Source: Opisthorchis felineus
Lineage: Eukaryota > Platyhelminthes > Trematoda > Opisthorchiida > Opisthorchiidae
Assembly (NCBI GenBank): GCA_004794785.1
Contig: SJOL01006489.1
Location: forward strand, 53,782-117,781
Direction: 5' to 3'
DNA length: 64,000 bases
Shown here: in pieces, positions 49,714-62,077 of the stretch
Position numbering within the stretch: position 1 is the stretch's first letter
Layout of the letters: each line of letters starts with the position of its first letter
Program-made: the position numbers and the translations under genes
Notes under the pieces: model-generated
What the model saw: the letters and a program-made list of their open reading frames with translations, nothing else
Told to the model about the DNA's origin: nothing
Databases searched by the model: none

Positions 49714-52700
49714 CTGCAGATAAACTATTATATAACTTGAGGCATAAACATCAAACACTTCTGCCACTAGCCCCAAGTGTGATCTCCCTAGTGAGAAAGA
49801 CAAACATTAACCGTATAGCCAGGTAAGTTTCCTCTAAGACCGATCTAACCTTTGAGCAACTATTCGTTTTGACGAGGGAAAACAGACAGAAAGCCTTTTT
49901 GTCTGCATAATTAGGTTCTTTCGGCCGTCCATCTGAAATTTAAATTACAGTAGGATGGAACTTTCAGTGTAACTGTTCTCTGTGAGTGCTTACGTCGAAA
50001 ATCCTACTTTTGTTAACTGATCCACAATATACACTTTGTACGGGAAAAGTCTCCTAAATAAACCGCGTTCTTAGTGTGTAGGTGCATTGCTCACGTGGTC
50101 ATGTAGAGTCCCTGCTGAGCGCCAAGTTATGAAACCATCCGGGATGGTTAAACTGTCACAAGATTTGTTGTACAACACTGAGATGCTTGAGTGGTTGTTG
50201 TCAAGGTGGTCGAAGAGGTAAACTGATCAGCAGTGTTACGTCTAAACTGATCCCAACTTGGAAATATCACCCTCGCACCGAGGAGTTGTTTTTTGTCTTA
50301 CGAAAACGTCAGTGTTGAAAGCGACTAATCATCTATGAAGACACCATGCATTCTAAAAATTCCATACTGAACAAAATGAGGTGTTGAACACCTAAATGGT
50401 CAGATAATCGTTTTGATAGTCCATAATTTTCCAAAGGGTAGAGGTTTCTTCCCATGCATTTTCAAGAGGTATCGTTCAGCCGCTTTTTGGAAAAATGGAT
50501 TTAAAACTGCTTCCAGTTTTGCTTCAGATCGGTCAAAGGGTTCTTACACTACATGATGCTGCAAGGATGCCTAGGTGGTCAGATTGACTGTTTTCATTGG
50601 CCTTCACTGACCTCCCGAACCACCTTATGGTGGCCACAGCAGGTGACTCATGCCAGACGAGCACAGGACGTGATCACGTGCGCACTTGACATTGACACAT
50701 GCTTCCGTCTTATGGCGCGCATTACGTCGTTTGTTCACTTATGAGCCATCTGCATAGCATTGGTGTTTCTGGTGGCTAGCCAAAGTACTCTTTTGCGCCT
50801 AGCATTGTCTAAAAGGCTACCTTGAACTGAGTGACGTCCGCAGCAGAACGTACAAATTTCGTGCTATCTTTTTTTACTTTGCTTAACACCTAAAACAAAG
50901 TCGAGCTTGACTATTTTAATTCGGACGAGCTGCAGCTCTGTTTGTCGATACTGGAAAGAGAGGTTATATAAATCTGGTCTACTACGCAAGTGATGTTTCC
51001 ATGTTTTTTTCAAACGAATCCGCGCTACGTGAAATTGAGTATTATTCCGAAGTTCTTGCAACAGTACCATATGCCCAATGGCTTCCTGGGTGCAATCATT
51101 CAACGGATATCTTACGATGATTGTAGTTCAAGGTGCTAAGTGGTATGCCACAATAAGGCAAAATCGGTAATGGGATCTCAAAGGTTTCCTATTACCTTAT
51201 AACTAGTGTGTTTAGTCAACACTTAAGTCCAAGAATTCAGAGACGTAAAATCGCTTCTTTGATATCGAGTGGGCCTTCCAATCTGGTCCAGACATAAAAC
51301 GGAACCGATGCCACACACGCAAATGTACTAATCTACCAGGTGGAAACACACTCTGTGGCTTATGCTGCTCACATCTAGTGAAAGTGAGCAACGTGGAGTT
51401 GTACTGCCAACGATAATGCTTTCATCTTCTCGACATATTCCTTGGGATGTGAAATCCAAGTGCACGCAGTACGAATACAAAGACCTTTCGAGTGAATTGC
51501 AACCACCAGCCTCTCGCTTGGTGTACAGCCGCCTTTTGACCATCTCCAGATCGTCTTCCCATTACAACCTGAGATTGGTGCTGAATTTTATGCAAATGCA
51601 TTCTTCTTTGCTTAGCTCCCAAGCAAGCACCATTTTAAAAATCCCAACTTTGCATATGTTCCTAGGTGTTTCTTCTTCAGGGGCCTTGAATTTTACAATG
51701 TAGCTTATCTTGTGCGAAGAAAAAAAACGAAAAAGCTTGGATTTTTCCCATAAACCTTCTCATGTTAAAAACAGTTTTGGTAAACTACCATCTACGCCAA
51801 CGGTTTTGTGAATAGTAGCGGTTGTTTGGGGGCTATTTAAAGGTGGTTCAACTTCTAGCCATTTCAGCGTTACGTAGTTTATCTGGAAAGCTTGGTTTAA
51901 CTTTCTGACTGGTAAAACATGGACTTCCGTCTGTTTATTTTGGTAAAAAAAAGAAATAGAATAAATATACAGTAAGATGCTGGTATTGTTATTAATGATG
52001 GTAACTTCTACGGAATCACATCAGGTGAAACTCCCATAGCTGGTAAGTACATCATGAGACTTACCAAGATCTGGAACATAGCTGGAGCTGATAAATCTAC
52101 CGTATTTTACTATAAAAAACAGTATTTCTGACAACGCCGTGCAAACAAAGGTGATATAGGTCACTAGCCACTCTACGACACACGTAGCAGCAGTTCAAAC
52201 ACAGCTGTGCTTTTCGGTTCAGTTAAAGTCTTTTAGGGAAACCAAGGCGTCGATCGAGCAAACTATTCTGTTTCACCCACTGTATATCACTTACCCTGCA
52301 GACGATGTGACAAATACATGGACATAACTGAGTGCTATCTGCGTCATCGGATCGACGAGCATTTTTCAAGGCTATCAAAATAACGCATTGCAGCAATCAT
52401 TGCTTAAAGCAATCAACCCGAAGCAATCAATCAATCCGAATATCTTCTTCACCAAACGTCAAATATGTGACTACGAAGGGTTACAGGCCCAACTCGGATG
52501 TTTCGTTCACTACTGTACTACGTGACAGGAATTTGGTTTACCTGATTACTACTGAGGAATCTTGAATCAAGTGGCTGTAGCCTATCTTAGCTGTTCAAAA
52601 GATATTACGTCAAAGGCTCGCTTAACAGTGGTAATGATTTATCGACCAGTTTATCGGTTGTCTGCTTTTGACATGGGATGCAGCCTTGATCCACTCAACT

Positions 52701-54584
52701 GTTGTTACCACAAACATACTTTTGTTTCGTTTCATCTAACGTGACGTCGCAGTGGTTGGCAAGGTAATAAGAAATGCAAGCATCCCGTAGTATATGCATC
52801 TTGCCTGTTTAGTCAAAAGTACACAATCAACTTTCTCACTCAACAGAACACTAGTAAACTTCGGAAGAATTCGTCATTTGGAATCTCACCGTCATAATTT
52901 TTCGTGCACAACAGATTCCATAAAATTCTTTCATGCAGTGTGGATGGGGCCAAATGTATGCACTAAACACTAAGCTAGCTTATAGTAAGCGAATTTTGCA
53001 CTTCAGGAATAAACTCTCACTTTGTTGTTTAGTGAAAAAAGCCACTGGTGTGACATAGGTGTAACCCATCCTCGGTCTTGGCACACAATCCGAACTCGCA
53101 AATTTTCGCATTTAGTGAAGCGGTTCCGATCAAATCCAGATGACCGGCAGATGTGTGGTCAGGCAGAAGCACTCAAAATAGCATGTCTACCTTGGCAATA
53201 ACCTTACCCTAAACCACCACCCTTCGCAAAACACTTGTTTTTTTCGCTGTTTGTTGTTCCACGTCCGTTCTACATATGTTGAACGTTTTGCGTCAAATGA
53301 AATGTTAAATTGTAGTGAAATAGATCAAAGAGAGTCGGTATTTCAGAAACACACTGCGTAAAGCCTCACACGAACGCAAATCTCCACAATGAAAAATGTT
53401 TTTCTCCGTTATAAAAACTCACTGTCGCCGCCTGCCATTAACTCTCGAAAAAATTAGTCTGTTCAGTAACGCAAGGGACTTCACTCTGATTGTTCATCCC
53501 TCCATTTTACATAAAATCCCAACCCTCGTGCCTCTTTGATCTCGCACACCTTACCATAGCCGAACACATTGCACTGAACACTTTCTGCTGAGCCGCTGAG
53601 AGAGGATGTGATGACTCCCACTTCGTTATCTCGAACATTCCGTGTGAAATTTATGACTGTTTTAATCCGTGTTTTGAGACAATTTCCCTCTGTGATCGAA
53701 AAACTGTCCTAGTCTGAGTGTACCAGGTTCTAGCTTCCCACCTGATCGTTTTAGGGCAGTGCAAATATGGGAAATCTTCTGTCTGTTCCTTGAAAAAGGT
53801 AACTTCTTCGTTCGAGTGTTGATCCTTTGTGTGTATGCAGGCGCTTCTGAACCATATTGTTCGTGTTGCTCTGCCCTTTGCACGTCATTGTGCCTGAGCA
53901 AAAATCCGACGCAGTTTATTCTCCTTCCTCTAAAGGCACAAGAACAACTGTCGTCATCATCAGTCGGACGTATAGATTGCACATTCCCTTCTCCAACAAA
54001 CTTTTGCCTTTACAATCATTGGTGCCTGTTTGTCATCGATGCGTTGGAAACAAGGCGGAACGATTGTATTGTTGGACCAAGTTTTTTTTACGGGCAGTGA
54101 AACAATCAATAACGGTCACGTTTCAAGTGCCTGTTCCCCCATATTTTCGAAATGTAACGCTTGGTGCTCGTCTGGTAATGATGCAACTAATCGATAAGGT
54201 GAAAAATGTGGCCGGGTTCTAATAATAAGGCCAGTCCGTTTTACTACTTATCCAGCTTTCAGAATGTGACCGACTCGAACTTAACCGAGCAGCCCTAGAT
54301 TGTTAGGCTAACTTCACTGCACAGTTCATTTCACCACACAAAAACTGAATGAACACGATCGGCGGAACAGAACTCCTGGTTGATGGATTATCGAAAACCG
54401 TTATTGAATAATTACTAGGCAGCCCAATGGATCATGCAACTAGCTAATCAGTCAGTCATGGAGAAAATGGTTACAGTTGGCCAGACCCTGGTAGTTGGTC
54501 ACTTTGTTGACTTTTACCCGAAGTATATCTCTATGGCCTACGGTGATCTGTCAAAGTTGACATAATATCCGCGAGAAACACCCA

Positions 54585-55075
54585 TTTGTACACTAATTTG
54601 GTTTCAACGAGAGACTCAGCTGAATCCCAGTCAGATTTCTCGCTTATGATATTCTTTAACTGAACTTGCTGCACAAAGTCCGCCTAATGTTTTATTCAAT
54701 ACAGTATTCAAGACATCGCAGTATATTTTGATGTTGCTTAAAACTTCGACAGCCCACGATCGGTTTTTGCCTCCTTGAGGCTCATCAGATGTCGCAGTCC
54801 CCCATTTTCCGTCAAGCTTATGTTCCGCTTGAACATAAATTGTGCGAAGTTCGCAAAATACACTCACATGCACACCAATTTGCTTTTAACGGGAAACTCA
54901 GTTGAATCTCAGATGAAACTTTCCCTCAAGATGTTCTTGAATATCGTACGAACTAAAAGATGACATGACCTCTGTGTAGTACATTCATTTGAAGAATATT
55001 ATAAACAAGAGATTCAGCTGAGATTCAGTTGAGTCTCTCGTTAAATGGATTTCGTCAACCTTATGAGTAGTTTCC
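54585..55075. mobile_element. Hammerhead-family repeat, long copy at 54.6 kb
   Basis: It contains two internal gagactcagctgaatc blocks, a central segment shared with the 48.0 and 61.9 kb copies, and a final ccttatgagtag. On the minus strand at about 54.74-54.79 kb lies CTGATGA with stem II GCCTC-AAG-GAGGC, changed in both strands relative to other copies, then AAAAA and GTGGGC. Stem I no longer pairs. Confidence 0.65.
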
Positions 55076-57941
55076 TTCAAGGAAATTGAGACAACTATCT
55101 TTTCGCGCTAAGATTACCGCCAAAAGTTCCTGCCCAGGATACTAAAAATTAGTCTCGTATTCATGGCATACAAGTTTCCACATGTTATTTCACAGTAGGC
55201 CCCCCTTTCGCCGACCGCGAATCTAAGGAATGAGTTGATACTTGGAAAATCCAACGGTGAAAAGACTAGCAGTAATAATACATACAAAACGTTAAAAATT
55301 CCTGTCTTAGTGATAGAACGCAAACGATATCTCCTTGCCTCTAATTAGAGCATGACTGAATTTCTCCTTTTGTTTTTAGTACAAACAGGGGCCACTCGAT
55401 CCCATTTACACAAGAAGCACTTCGATGGAAAATCCCACCTGGCAAATACTGCTTAGTAGCTGACGGCCATGTAATAATAATCACTGAAATTGTCCCGTTA
55501 TTTAGTTGAGAGTCCTCAGCCAGGATTGGAAAGAGATAAGAACAGCCAGTAAATTACCGGTTTTTTCGGAAGTCCTCACTGCATACGATAATCAACACGG
55601 GGTCATGAGACTGAAACCTTCACTTAGAACTATGGTTGGCACTGTACCTTGTCTATCTGCAGCCTGATCTACTGACGCTAGCGGCCAGGAAGAGTACTTC
55701 AAGACCTGTTCACAAGGAGCCTTATGCGAATCTTCCTTAAGGCGCGTGGAATGTGCAAAGATGAAGGCTACATATGATTCTTAACTTTCCTGAGCTTTTG
55801 CAGGAAGAAATCCATAACTCAAAACCTATTCTCCCGACTCTTGCCAGTTGGATAATAAGGTGATATATTAAACTCTTGCTAGTAGTCCTGACTGGTGTTG
55901 TTTGGAACTAGCTGGTTTCTTGTCGTTTTCAAGAACTAATCGACCGAAACTCTTCAGAACAGATAAACTGTTGTCACCGAAGTACTACAACCAAAAAGTG
56001 CACTGATTCCTCATTGAAATGGTCCGGTTCCTTACGGTTTTCAGTTTAATCTCTTAGGTCTAGCACATCCCTTTTTTAATAATCATCGTGTTTGAACCAT
56101 AAAACAGTTGGATTGTGGAAAAAGTACAATGATGCTGGAGTTTTCAAGGTCTATTTTGTTTACTTTTTAGGCGGTGAAAGTAGAAGCGTATGCTTAACTT
56201 CAGCATTGATCCATCCTCCCTATAAATCATATTTCGCCGGAAAGTATGCCCATGTCTTCTTACGCATCACTAGTGCTCACAGCTGACTGTTGGGTTGGCA
56301 GTAATGCATCACACAGGTGTTCACTCCAATTGAAATTTTTCATCTCAACAGAAGTATCCGATTTCAGTCGATAGCCTAAAAAGCTTAAACTAGGATACAT
56401 AAAATGCGGCTTTAAATGGACGTCAATTATGAGTAGATTTCCTGTTTATGGTACCATTTTCCAGCGATAATTCTAGGCATAAAGCCTCCTTGTCAGCACA
56501 TCTTACTGAAGTGCGGAGTGGATAAAACGTGTAATGCTCATCATTTTGCCATTGTTCGGTAGAAAGACTCCGTAGTGAGTGGGCTATTTGCCCCATCTTC
56601 ACACAATCAACCTCGTTTTGTTTACCGTTTGAATATGGTCACTACTAAGAACTAATAGGTAGCTGGTGGAATCCACTGTTTCAGTCATTTTACACAACAC
56701 ATCGATTGTACATTCCGAAAACCATTTATGCTGAACAGGACAAAGAACACTCTCGCATGTGTAATCACATGACCTTTTTTCAAGTCCAATATATTTACTG
56801 GCACCTGGTCTGTGGACCCTCCACTGAAATGGGATGCATATGAAATGGTTGTAAAACGGATAAACTGACCGGCATAGCCTGTTACTCGAGTGATCCTTTA
56901 GGAAGACATTGAATCCCTCTTACGTGCTGTGGTTCACGGTTTTTTGCACGTTTTCACTTCAACTTAGTGTACATTAACCATGCACTGTCGATCGGAGAAC
57001 CGATGGGTTATGGGTAACGGACTGTGGGATGGGAAACAGAAAAGTTAATCATATCAAATTTACACCTTTTTCACTGGTCCACAGCCCACTGTTCTAAAAG
57101 GATACTGCCAGTTGTGCACATTTCAGATTTAGTCTGTAGCAAAGGATTATACCGAAAATCCTCCAATACTTCTGCGTTACCCCAATAGGGGTTTTGCGTT
57201 GGACCGCTCGATAATTGGTTCATCCTGCGCCCACCAAAAATGATTAAACACCAATACCAAGACATACAGGAGCAAATGCTACCAAAAGTCGCAAGTCAAT
57301 CAGCATTTTTTGTCCCAATCGGTACCAACACTGATCTGTCTCACAGCCGAACGACGGCAGAAATAACATTAGGACCATTCCGTAGTATGTACGCATAATT
57401 CCTCATTCTTTGGAAGTCTTCTAAACACGAATGATTGCGCAGGGCAACTAGGCTTTTTGATATATACTACAACAGAGAAAATGGATCCTTGAGAGATTTG
57501 TTTGCCGGAGTTTAACTTAACGGAAAATTTGTGTCTAATACCAGGATGTTCATTTGTTCATTACTCTTACTAGTGTCTACCACTAAAAGTCCATCTTAAC
57601 GCATACGTTGGCCATCATTCCACCGTGTAAGATGGCTGTCATCAGCACCAGTTTGTACTTTATTAATTTCACATTCTCACCATATTTCTTTGTGGCAACC
57701 AGAATTTCGGGTAATTTTATCCCACAGCAGCGTTTAAAACAAACATGATAGTTTGTGAAGGGAATTCAGGGTTTTTATCTCGATTTTTTTGCCAAGTAGT
57801 TCAACTAACCAATAAATTTGTATCGCCGAGGGGGGTCTGCATTTTGGTTGAAGCTTTCTTAGTCTCACATTGGTTTCTGTATCTGCCTCCAAAATTCCCT
57901 CCTATCAAACCCCTGTCCGCTCTTAACCCATTTTCCTACAG

Positions 57942-58144
57942 AGCGAATTCAACTTAACCTCGGAATACAACTCAAACGGAGGCCGAATTAACGGTGCTCT
58001 GGAAACTTGGCCCCTCTCACTACAAAGTGTAGTGAAGCCTCTTCATGCCGACTTGCATTCCCCACAATCCAGTCGAAACGGACCCGACGATAGCAGTTTC
58101 CAATCGGATCTAAATAGGCAAATCAAGGAATCATCATGGGCAGG
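57942..58144 (+). CDS. Coding exon 5 of the large Ser/Thr/Pro-rich gene
   Basis: A long pyrimidine-rich tract ending in ccattttcctacag precedes 67 open codons plus two bases, starting SEFNLTSEYNSNGGRING and ending RQIKESSWA. A gtatgt donor follows at 58145. The start is phase 0, as left by exon 4. The two terminal bases (GG) are completed by A of the next exon to a Gly codon. The composition is Ser/Asn-rich, with an acidic patch (NGPDDSSF). The short intron that follows is only 88 bp, unlike the kilobase introns upstream. Confidence 0.85.
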
Positions 58145-58232
58145 GTATGTCAGGACAGTTTTACCTGTTCCGAAATAATAGCGTTTCGTCGCTAATGACA
58201 TAGCTGACTGTTCTATTTTCTCTTTTTTTCAG

Positions 58233-58359
58233 AACACATGTCTTGCCCCCCACAGCAAGTACTGCAGTCAGATCTCCAAACCTTCCTAGTTCAACTCACT
58301 CAGTGGTTAGACGTCTATCACTGCGTGGTCTGAGGCCATCCAGTCTTGAGCCCTCCCCA
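58233..58359 (+). CDS. Coding exon 6 of the large gene, with RRLS basic motif
   Basis: The acceptor tract (tattttctctttttttcag) is one of the strongest in the window. The first base completes Gly, then 42 codons run THVLPPTASTAVRSPNLP to SSLEPSP, ending at a consensus gtaagt donor at 58360 in phase 0. The segment HSVVRRLSLRGLRPSS contains RRLS, a textbook basophilic (PKA-like) phosphosite; regulation by such a kinase is inference. Other frames contain stops. No domain is recognised. Confidence 0.85.
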
Positions 58360-59670
58360 GTAAGTAGTTGGAAAATGTTATGCAACCAGTCTCTCTAGTC
58401 TGGCAATGACCCTCTCTTTTTGGTTCTCGTTGGTTTCGTTTTACACGGAGCCATATTAGGCAACTCCCCCGGGTTGGGGGCATGTTAATTCCTGGCCTGG
58501 TTGCAACAATTGAAAGTTTCCAAATTAACCAGTGTACTGTGTACCTGCTGAACACACTGAATTCACTGGTTAAAGTGAGTCCAACAACATCCCTCCTGGA
58601 ATTTATTCAATGTCAACTGATTCCATTGTCCAACCCCACCTAAGGATTGTCTGTGTGGTTACCCGACATCGTAAACACTCCTCACTCTTGCTGAAAATAC
58701 GAAACATGGCATATCTCTTGTACGTTTTCCGGGACATATATAATTCAGATTTGAAGTGTGAAACTCACTCATTCCCAAATTAGCCCGAAACCTCCTTATT
58801 GATGGTTAGTTTAGCGCTGCTTGACCTCCATCAGTGAAGCTACAGTAGGAAGGAATTCATAAAGATGCATTTCAAGATGTTGCCTACTGGTGACAGTCGG
58901 TACGCAGCACATGTCATGGCGCAGTCAACAAAGGTGCAGGACTTTCCACTGTAGGTGATATTTGTCCTGCTTGGCCCTGTATTCTGTACCTCTGGAAGAT
59001 TAAATGCATCTTTGTTTACAGGTTTAACCTGCATACTAACTACATCAGCCGGATTACCCATTCCCATTCCAACTGGTCGTAATATTGAAACCTAATTCCC
59101 ATCACTGTTGTCACCGCAGTTCCAAGGAATCTGGACAACGTAATTAAGCATTTGTCCCAAATTTCCTGTGCAAAGACCCATCGGTTATCCCTCCTCCTCA
59201 GACGGTTACACAATCTTCCTCATGTAAACTGATCACCCGATTTGAGAACCCTGCTTATTCCTGTCATATTTTGCAGCCCACACGACAAGCAAGAATATAG
59301 GGATGCATTGCCAAAAACACTAACAACACCTGCAATCGGTGATGCATTTTCCTCGGGTGTTGCGGGAATGTGAGATATCAAAAATCGCTTCTCCTTTGGG
59401 AAAACAAAGAGAAGTCAAGCTGTACATCAGGTTTAGCTAATAATATAGCGGCTGCTTTCGTCAACCCCAAATAAAAATACTGTATCTTACAGTAATTCAA
59501 ACTATTGGAGTGCGAGGTGCTGTGGCATATGTAATTACCTTTCAGCGTTCTGGAATTATCAAAGTTTAGAGCTGTCGCGTACGGCTCTCAACATTTTCAC
59601 GTAAAAATAAAATTTCATTGAATATTATTCTGGAACAGACTACAATTTCTTCCACTTGCTTGCCTCACAG
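58360..59670 (+). other. Intron 6 of the large gene
   Basis: This is a 1.3-kb phase-0 intron. I see no repeat family or RNA gene in it; the short open frames are in non-coding-looking sequence. Confidence 0.65.
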
Positions 59671-60093
59671 CCGCTTTTAAACCAACGAATGTCCCTCCTG
59701 CGATCTTCTCGCTCATCCAGCAGTGGTGTATCATCTCCAGGAAGCTCCGGGCACTCTGATACACCACGCTGTCGTAGCGTACACTTTTCCACTGACGTCC
59801 TAGTTGCCCATACGGGGGCAGGCCCCGAGCCTTTACTACTTTCATCTGCTCCGCTGAAAGAACCAGCACCAATAGACATGTCGGTTTTGAAAAATAGTTT
59901 CCCTCCACGCTCGCAAGGAATTCAGAAGCGCGGAAACACTGTACCACGGATACCACCCGGTCCATCCAGTATTGAACCCTCCATATCAAAGCTGGACACT
60001 TCCCAATCCGTCTTATTTGGTAGGCCACCGGCTACGACAGCGACCCGTAAACCGACTCTTTCCCGCAACTCGGTTGAACACAATCACGGGTAA
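59671..60093 (+). CDS. Coding exon 7, possible C-terminal exon of the large gene
   Basis: After acttgcttgcctcacag the phase-0 frame runs 140 codons, starting PLLNQRMSLLRSSRSS and ending RNSVEHNHG, to TAA at 60091. The N-terminal part is a dense Ser run (SSRSSSSGVSSPGSSGHS) next to basic RSVHFSTD. The middle is Pro-rich (FPPRSQGIQKRGN, RIPPGPSS), and the end is basic and Ser/Thr-rich. The frame could end here. However, the last codons overlap a fair donor (gtaaag at 60090), which would remove the stop and leave phase 2, fitting the candidate exon at 62017. No AATAAA was seen in the kilobase after the stop, which favours the spliced form. The opposite strand is also open for 137 codons; this is a shadow. 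Confidence 0.85.
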   Translation, partial: PLLNQRMSLLRSSRSSSSGVSSPGSSGHSDTPRCRSVHFSTDVLVAHTGAGPEPLLLSSAPLKEPAPIDMSVLKNSFPPRSQGIQKRGNTVPRIPPGPSSIEPSISKLDTSQSVLFGRPPATTATRKPTLSRNSVEHNHG

Positions 60094-61726
60094 AGCACCC
60101 ACACAGACCTGTGGTTCTTCCTTCTGCTGTTATTTATCATTTTCTCCCGGCCCATTTTATACTCTTTCTCTCTGTCATGTTGTCGATTCTACCGAAATGC
60201 ACAATCAAAGACGAAAATGCTTGAGTGTGATACATTCTTAGCACCATTGTGTGCACTCGTTCTAGCCCACATGGTGTTTTCGCATCACTTTTTCTGCACT
60301 ATAAGCAACATATTATCTTGTATTTTGAACAAACATATTTTTTCTAACCACATGCGCCATGATTCCTGAGTTGCGATTTTCCTCCTCAAACTTCTTTAGA
60401 GAGCGCCCGACTGGCATTGGTCACTCCTCATTTGCTAATTGCAACACTCAAATACAAGTGCTTCCATTTCTATCCACTTTATAAACTGTTTGCTATCAAT
60501 CCTTCGTGAGAAGGGTGATGTTGATTTCTCCAGCTTATCATTTTCGTGAATCGCTGCCCCTGTTGACAGTTTGTACGATTAGATATCTATCACATACGAA
60601 TACCACATTCTTTTCCGTACCATCCCACTTAACGCTCGGTCGCACAGTTTCTTTTAGAGATTTTGCGTAGCTCGCGACCATAGCTTCGTGTCACGTTGTA
60701 CCTAATTATGGGTTCACTCATGAGGAAGAACATGCTGCATTTAGAAATTGGATCATTTTCTTTTTTTTCATATGTTCTTGGGTGAAGATATTTTGGAACG
60801 GGTTTTGGTTTACCCCTCCAAGAATTATGGTACAAGTTACTTGCACCACGAAGAACGTTGGTTGCTAACGTGAACAAAATATGGTATTCCATCCATGAAG
60901 ACATATTTCTGGATACGTCAAACAGGTGCAAATTTGCTCAACTGTTTTCAGAAAATTCGATGCAGAAGCAAAACTGTTGTATACAGCCTTAGAGCCATGG
61001 TGATCGAACACACTATCGGTCATAACTTGGGTAGAATAGTTGATCCGAATGAGAGACGCTGATCGAAACAAATGTGGTTTTGTATCTACCTTAGAAATGT
61101 GCTCTTTAGAAACGTTCCCCTGATGAAACCTATTTTAATCACGAGAACGTTTGGGGAAGTAGATGATAACTTGGTTTGCTAAGTATTCAAGACAGAGTCC
61201 CTCGCGAAATTATTATCAACACTCAATGAGGAAAAGGAAGCAGGATGGGCAAGGCAGTGACAGGAGATAGGCTGTGTCTACTAGGTTGAGTTTTGACGAC
61301 CAGGAGGTGGTACCGTTAGTGAAAATGCTCATTCAGGCAATTATTTGCACACAAATTTGAGAACCAGCGTTCGGTGGCCACGGCTAACACTGTTGATATT
61401 CCTGTTTGCTTAATTCAGTACACTTGTGGGTTTTAGCTTCCTACTGTGTGTGTAAACCAGCGGGATGAATGAAGTCCGTTTATTTTCAACTTGTGCAGTT
61501 ATCAAAGTACAAAGCACGCAAACATGCCCTTTTGCCGTGATGTTTTACTGGACGGACTTGATCAGGCATTTCGTTAACCAAGATTTCACTCTGATTAGAC
61601 CTTTAAAATTGCAATGCATAGTATTACAGCGGAAACTAATCTCATTCAACTGACCTAACTTTTGGTGGGCTGACGACATGTATTCGTTCAAAAAAGACGT
61701 ACGAAAGCTTTCCTCGACGAACCACA

Positions 61727-61990
61727 CTACTCATAAGGTTGCTGAAAACTCTTCTACAACACATGACCAGTTCCTTCTTCTTAGGATTTATCATTCTGAG
61801 TTACCGTCAAACTTATGGTCCACGTGAGCACGAAAATGTACGGAATTGGGGAAATGCATTCATTTGCGCAGTAACTTGGTGCTAACGGGAGACTCAGCCG
61901 AACCCCGTCTGATTCGCCCGTTTATACCCCACAAAGGCCGCCTAATGTTTTAGTTGGTAGGACATTCTAAGTTATTGCGATTAATGCGAA
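61727..61990. mobile_element. Hammerhead-family repeat, degenerate copy at 61.7 kb
   Basis: It begins cactactcataaggttgctg, identical to the 32-kb terminus, and continues through gggagactcagccgaac and gccgcctaatgttttag. The ribozyme boxes are unrecognisable. Confidence 0.65.
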
Positions 61991-62016
61991 GCCTTTTGTT
62001 CAAATTCCTTCTACAG

Positions 62017-62077
62017 AGAAACGTCTGTGTCACCATTTGATTCACCCGTCAGTGATCTCAGCTATTTCCTTCACTGC
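62017..62077 (+). CDS. Candidate penultimate exon of the large gene
   Basis: The acceptor gttcaaattccttctacag is good. If exon 7 uses its gtaaag donor, GG joins the first A here to give Gly. The frame then reads ETSVSPFDSPVSDLSYFLHC, Ser/Pro-rich like the rest of the protein. The end is uncertain: a weak gtagaa donor at 62078 or a gtcagt at 62048 would both leave phase 0, which suits the exon at 63324. Without splicing the frame stops at 62145. It overlaps an antisense open frame, so this call rests only on phase and composition. Confidence 0.35.

Noticed and set aside
59615..60028. 137-codon minus-strand frame
   Set aside because: It is the antisense shadow of coding exon 7, whose plus frame has matching splice signals and phase.
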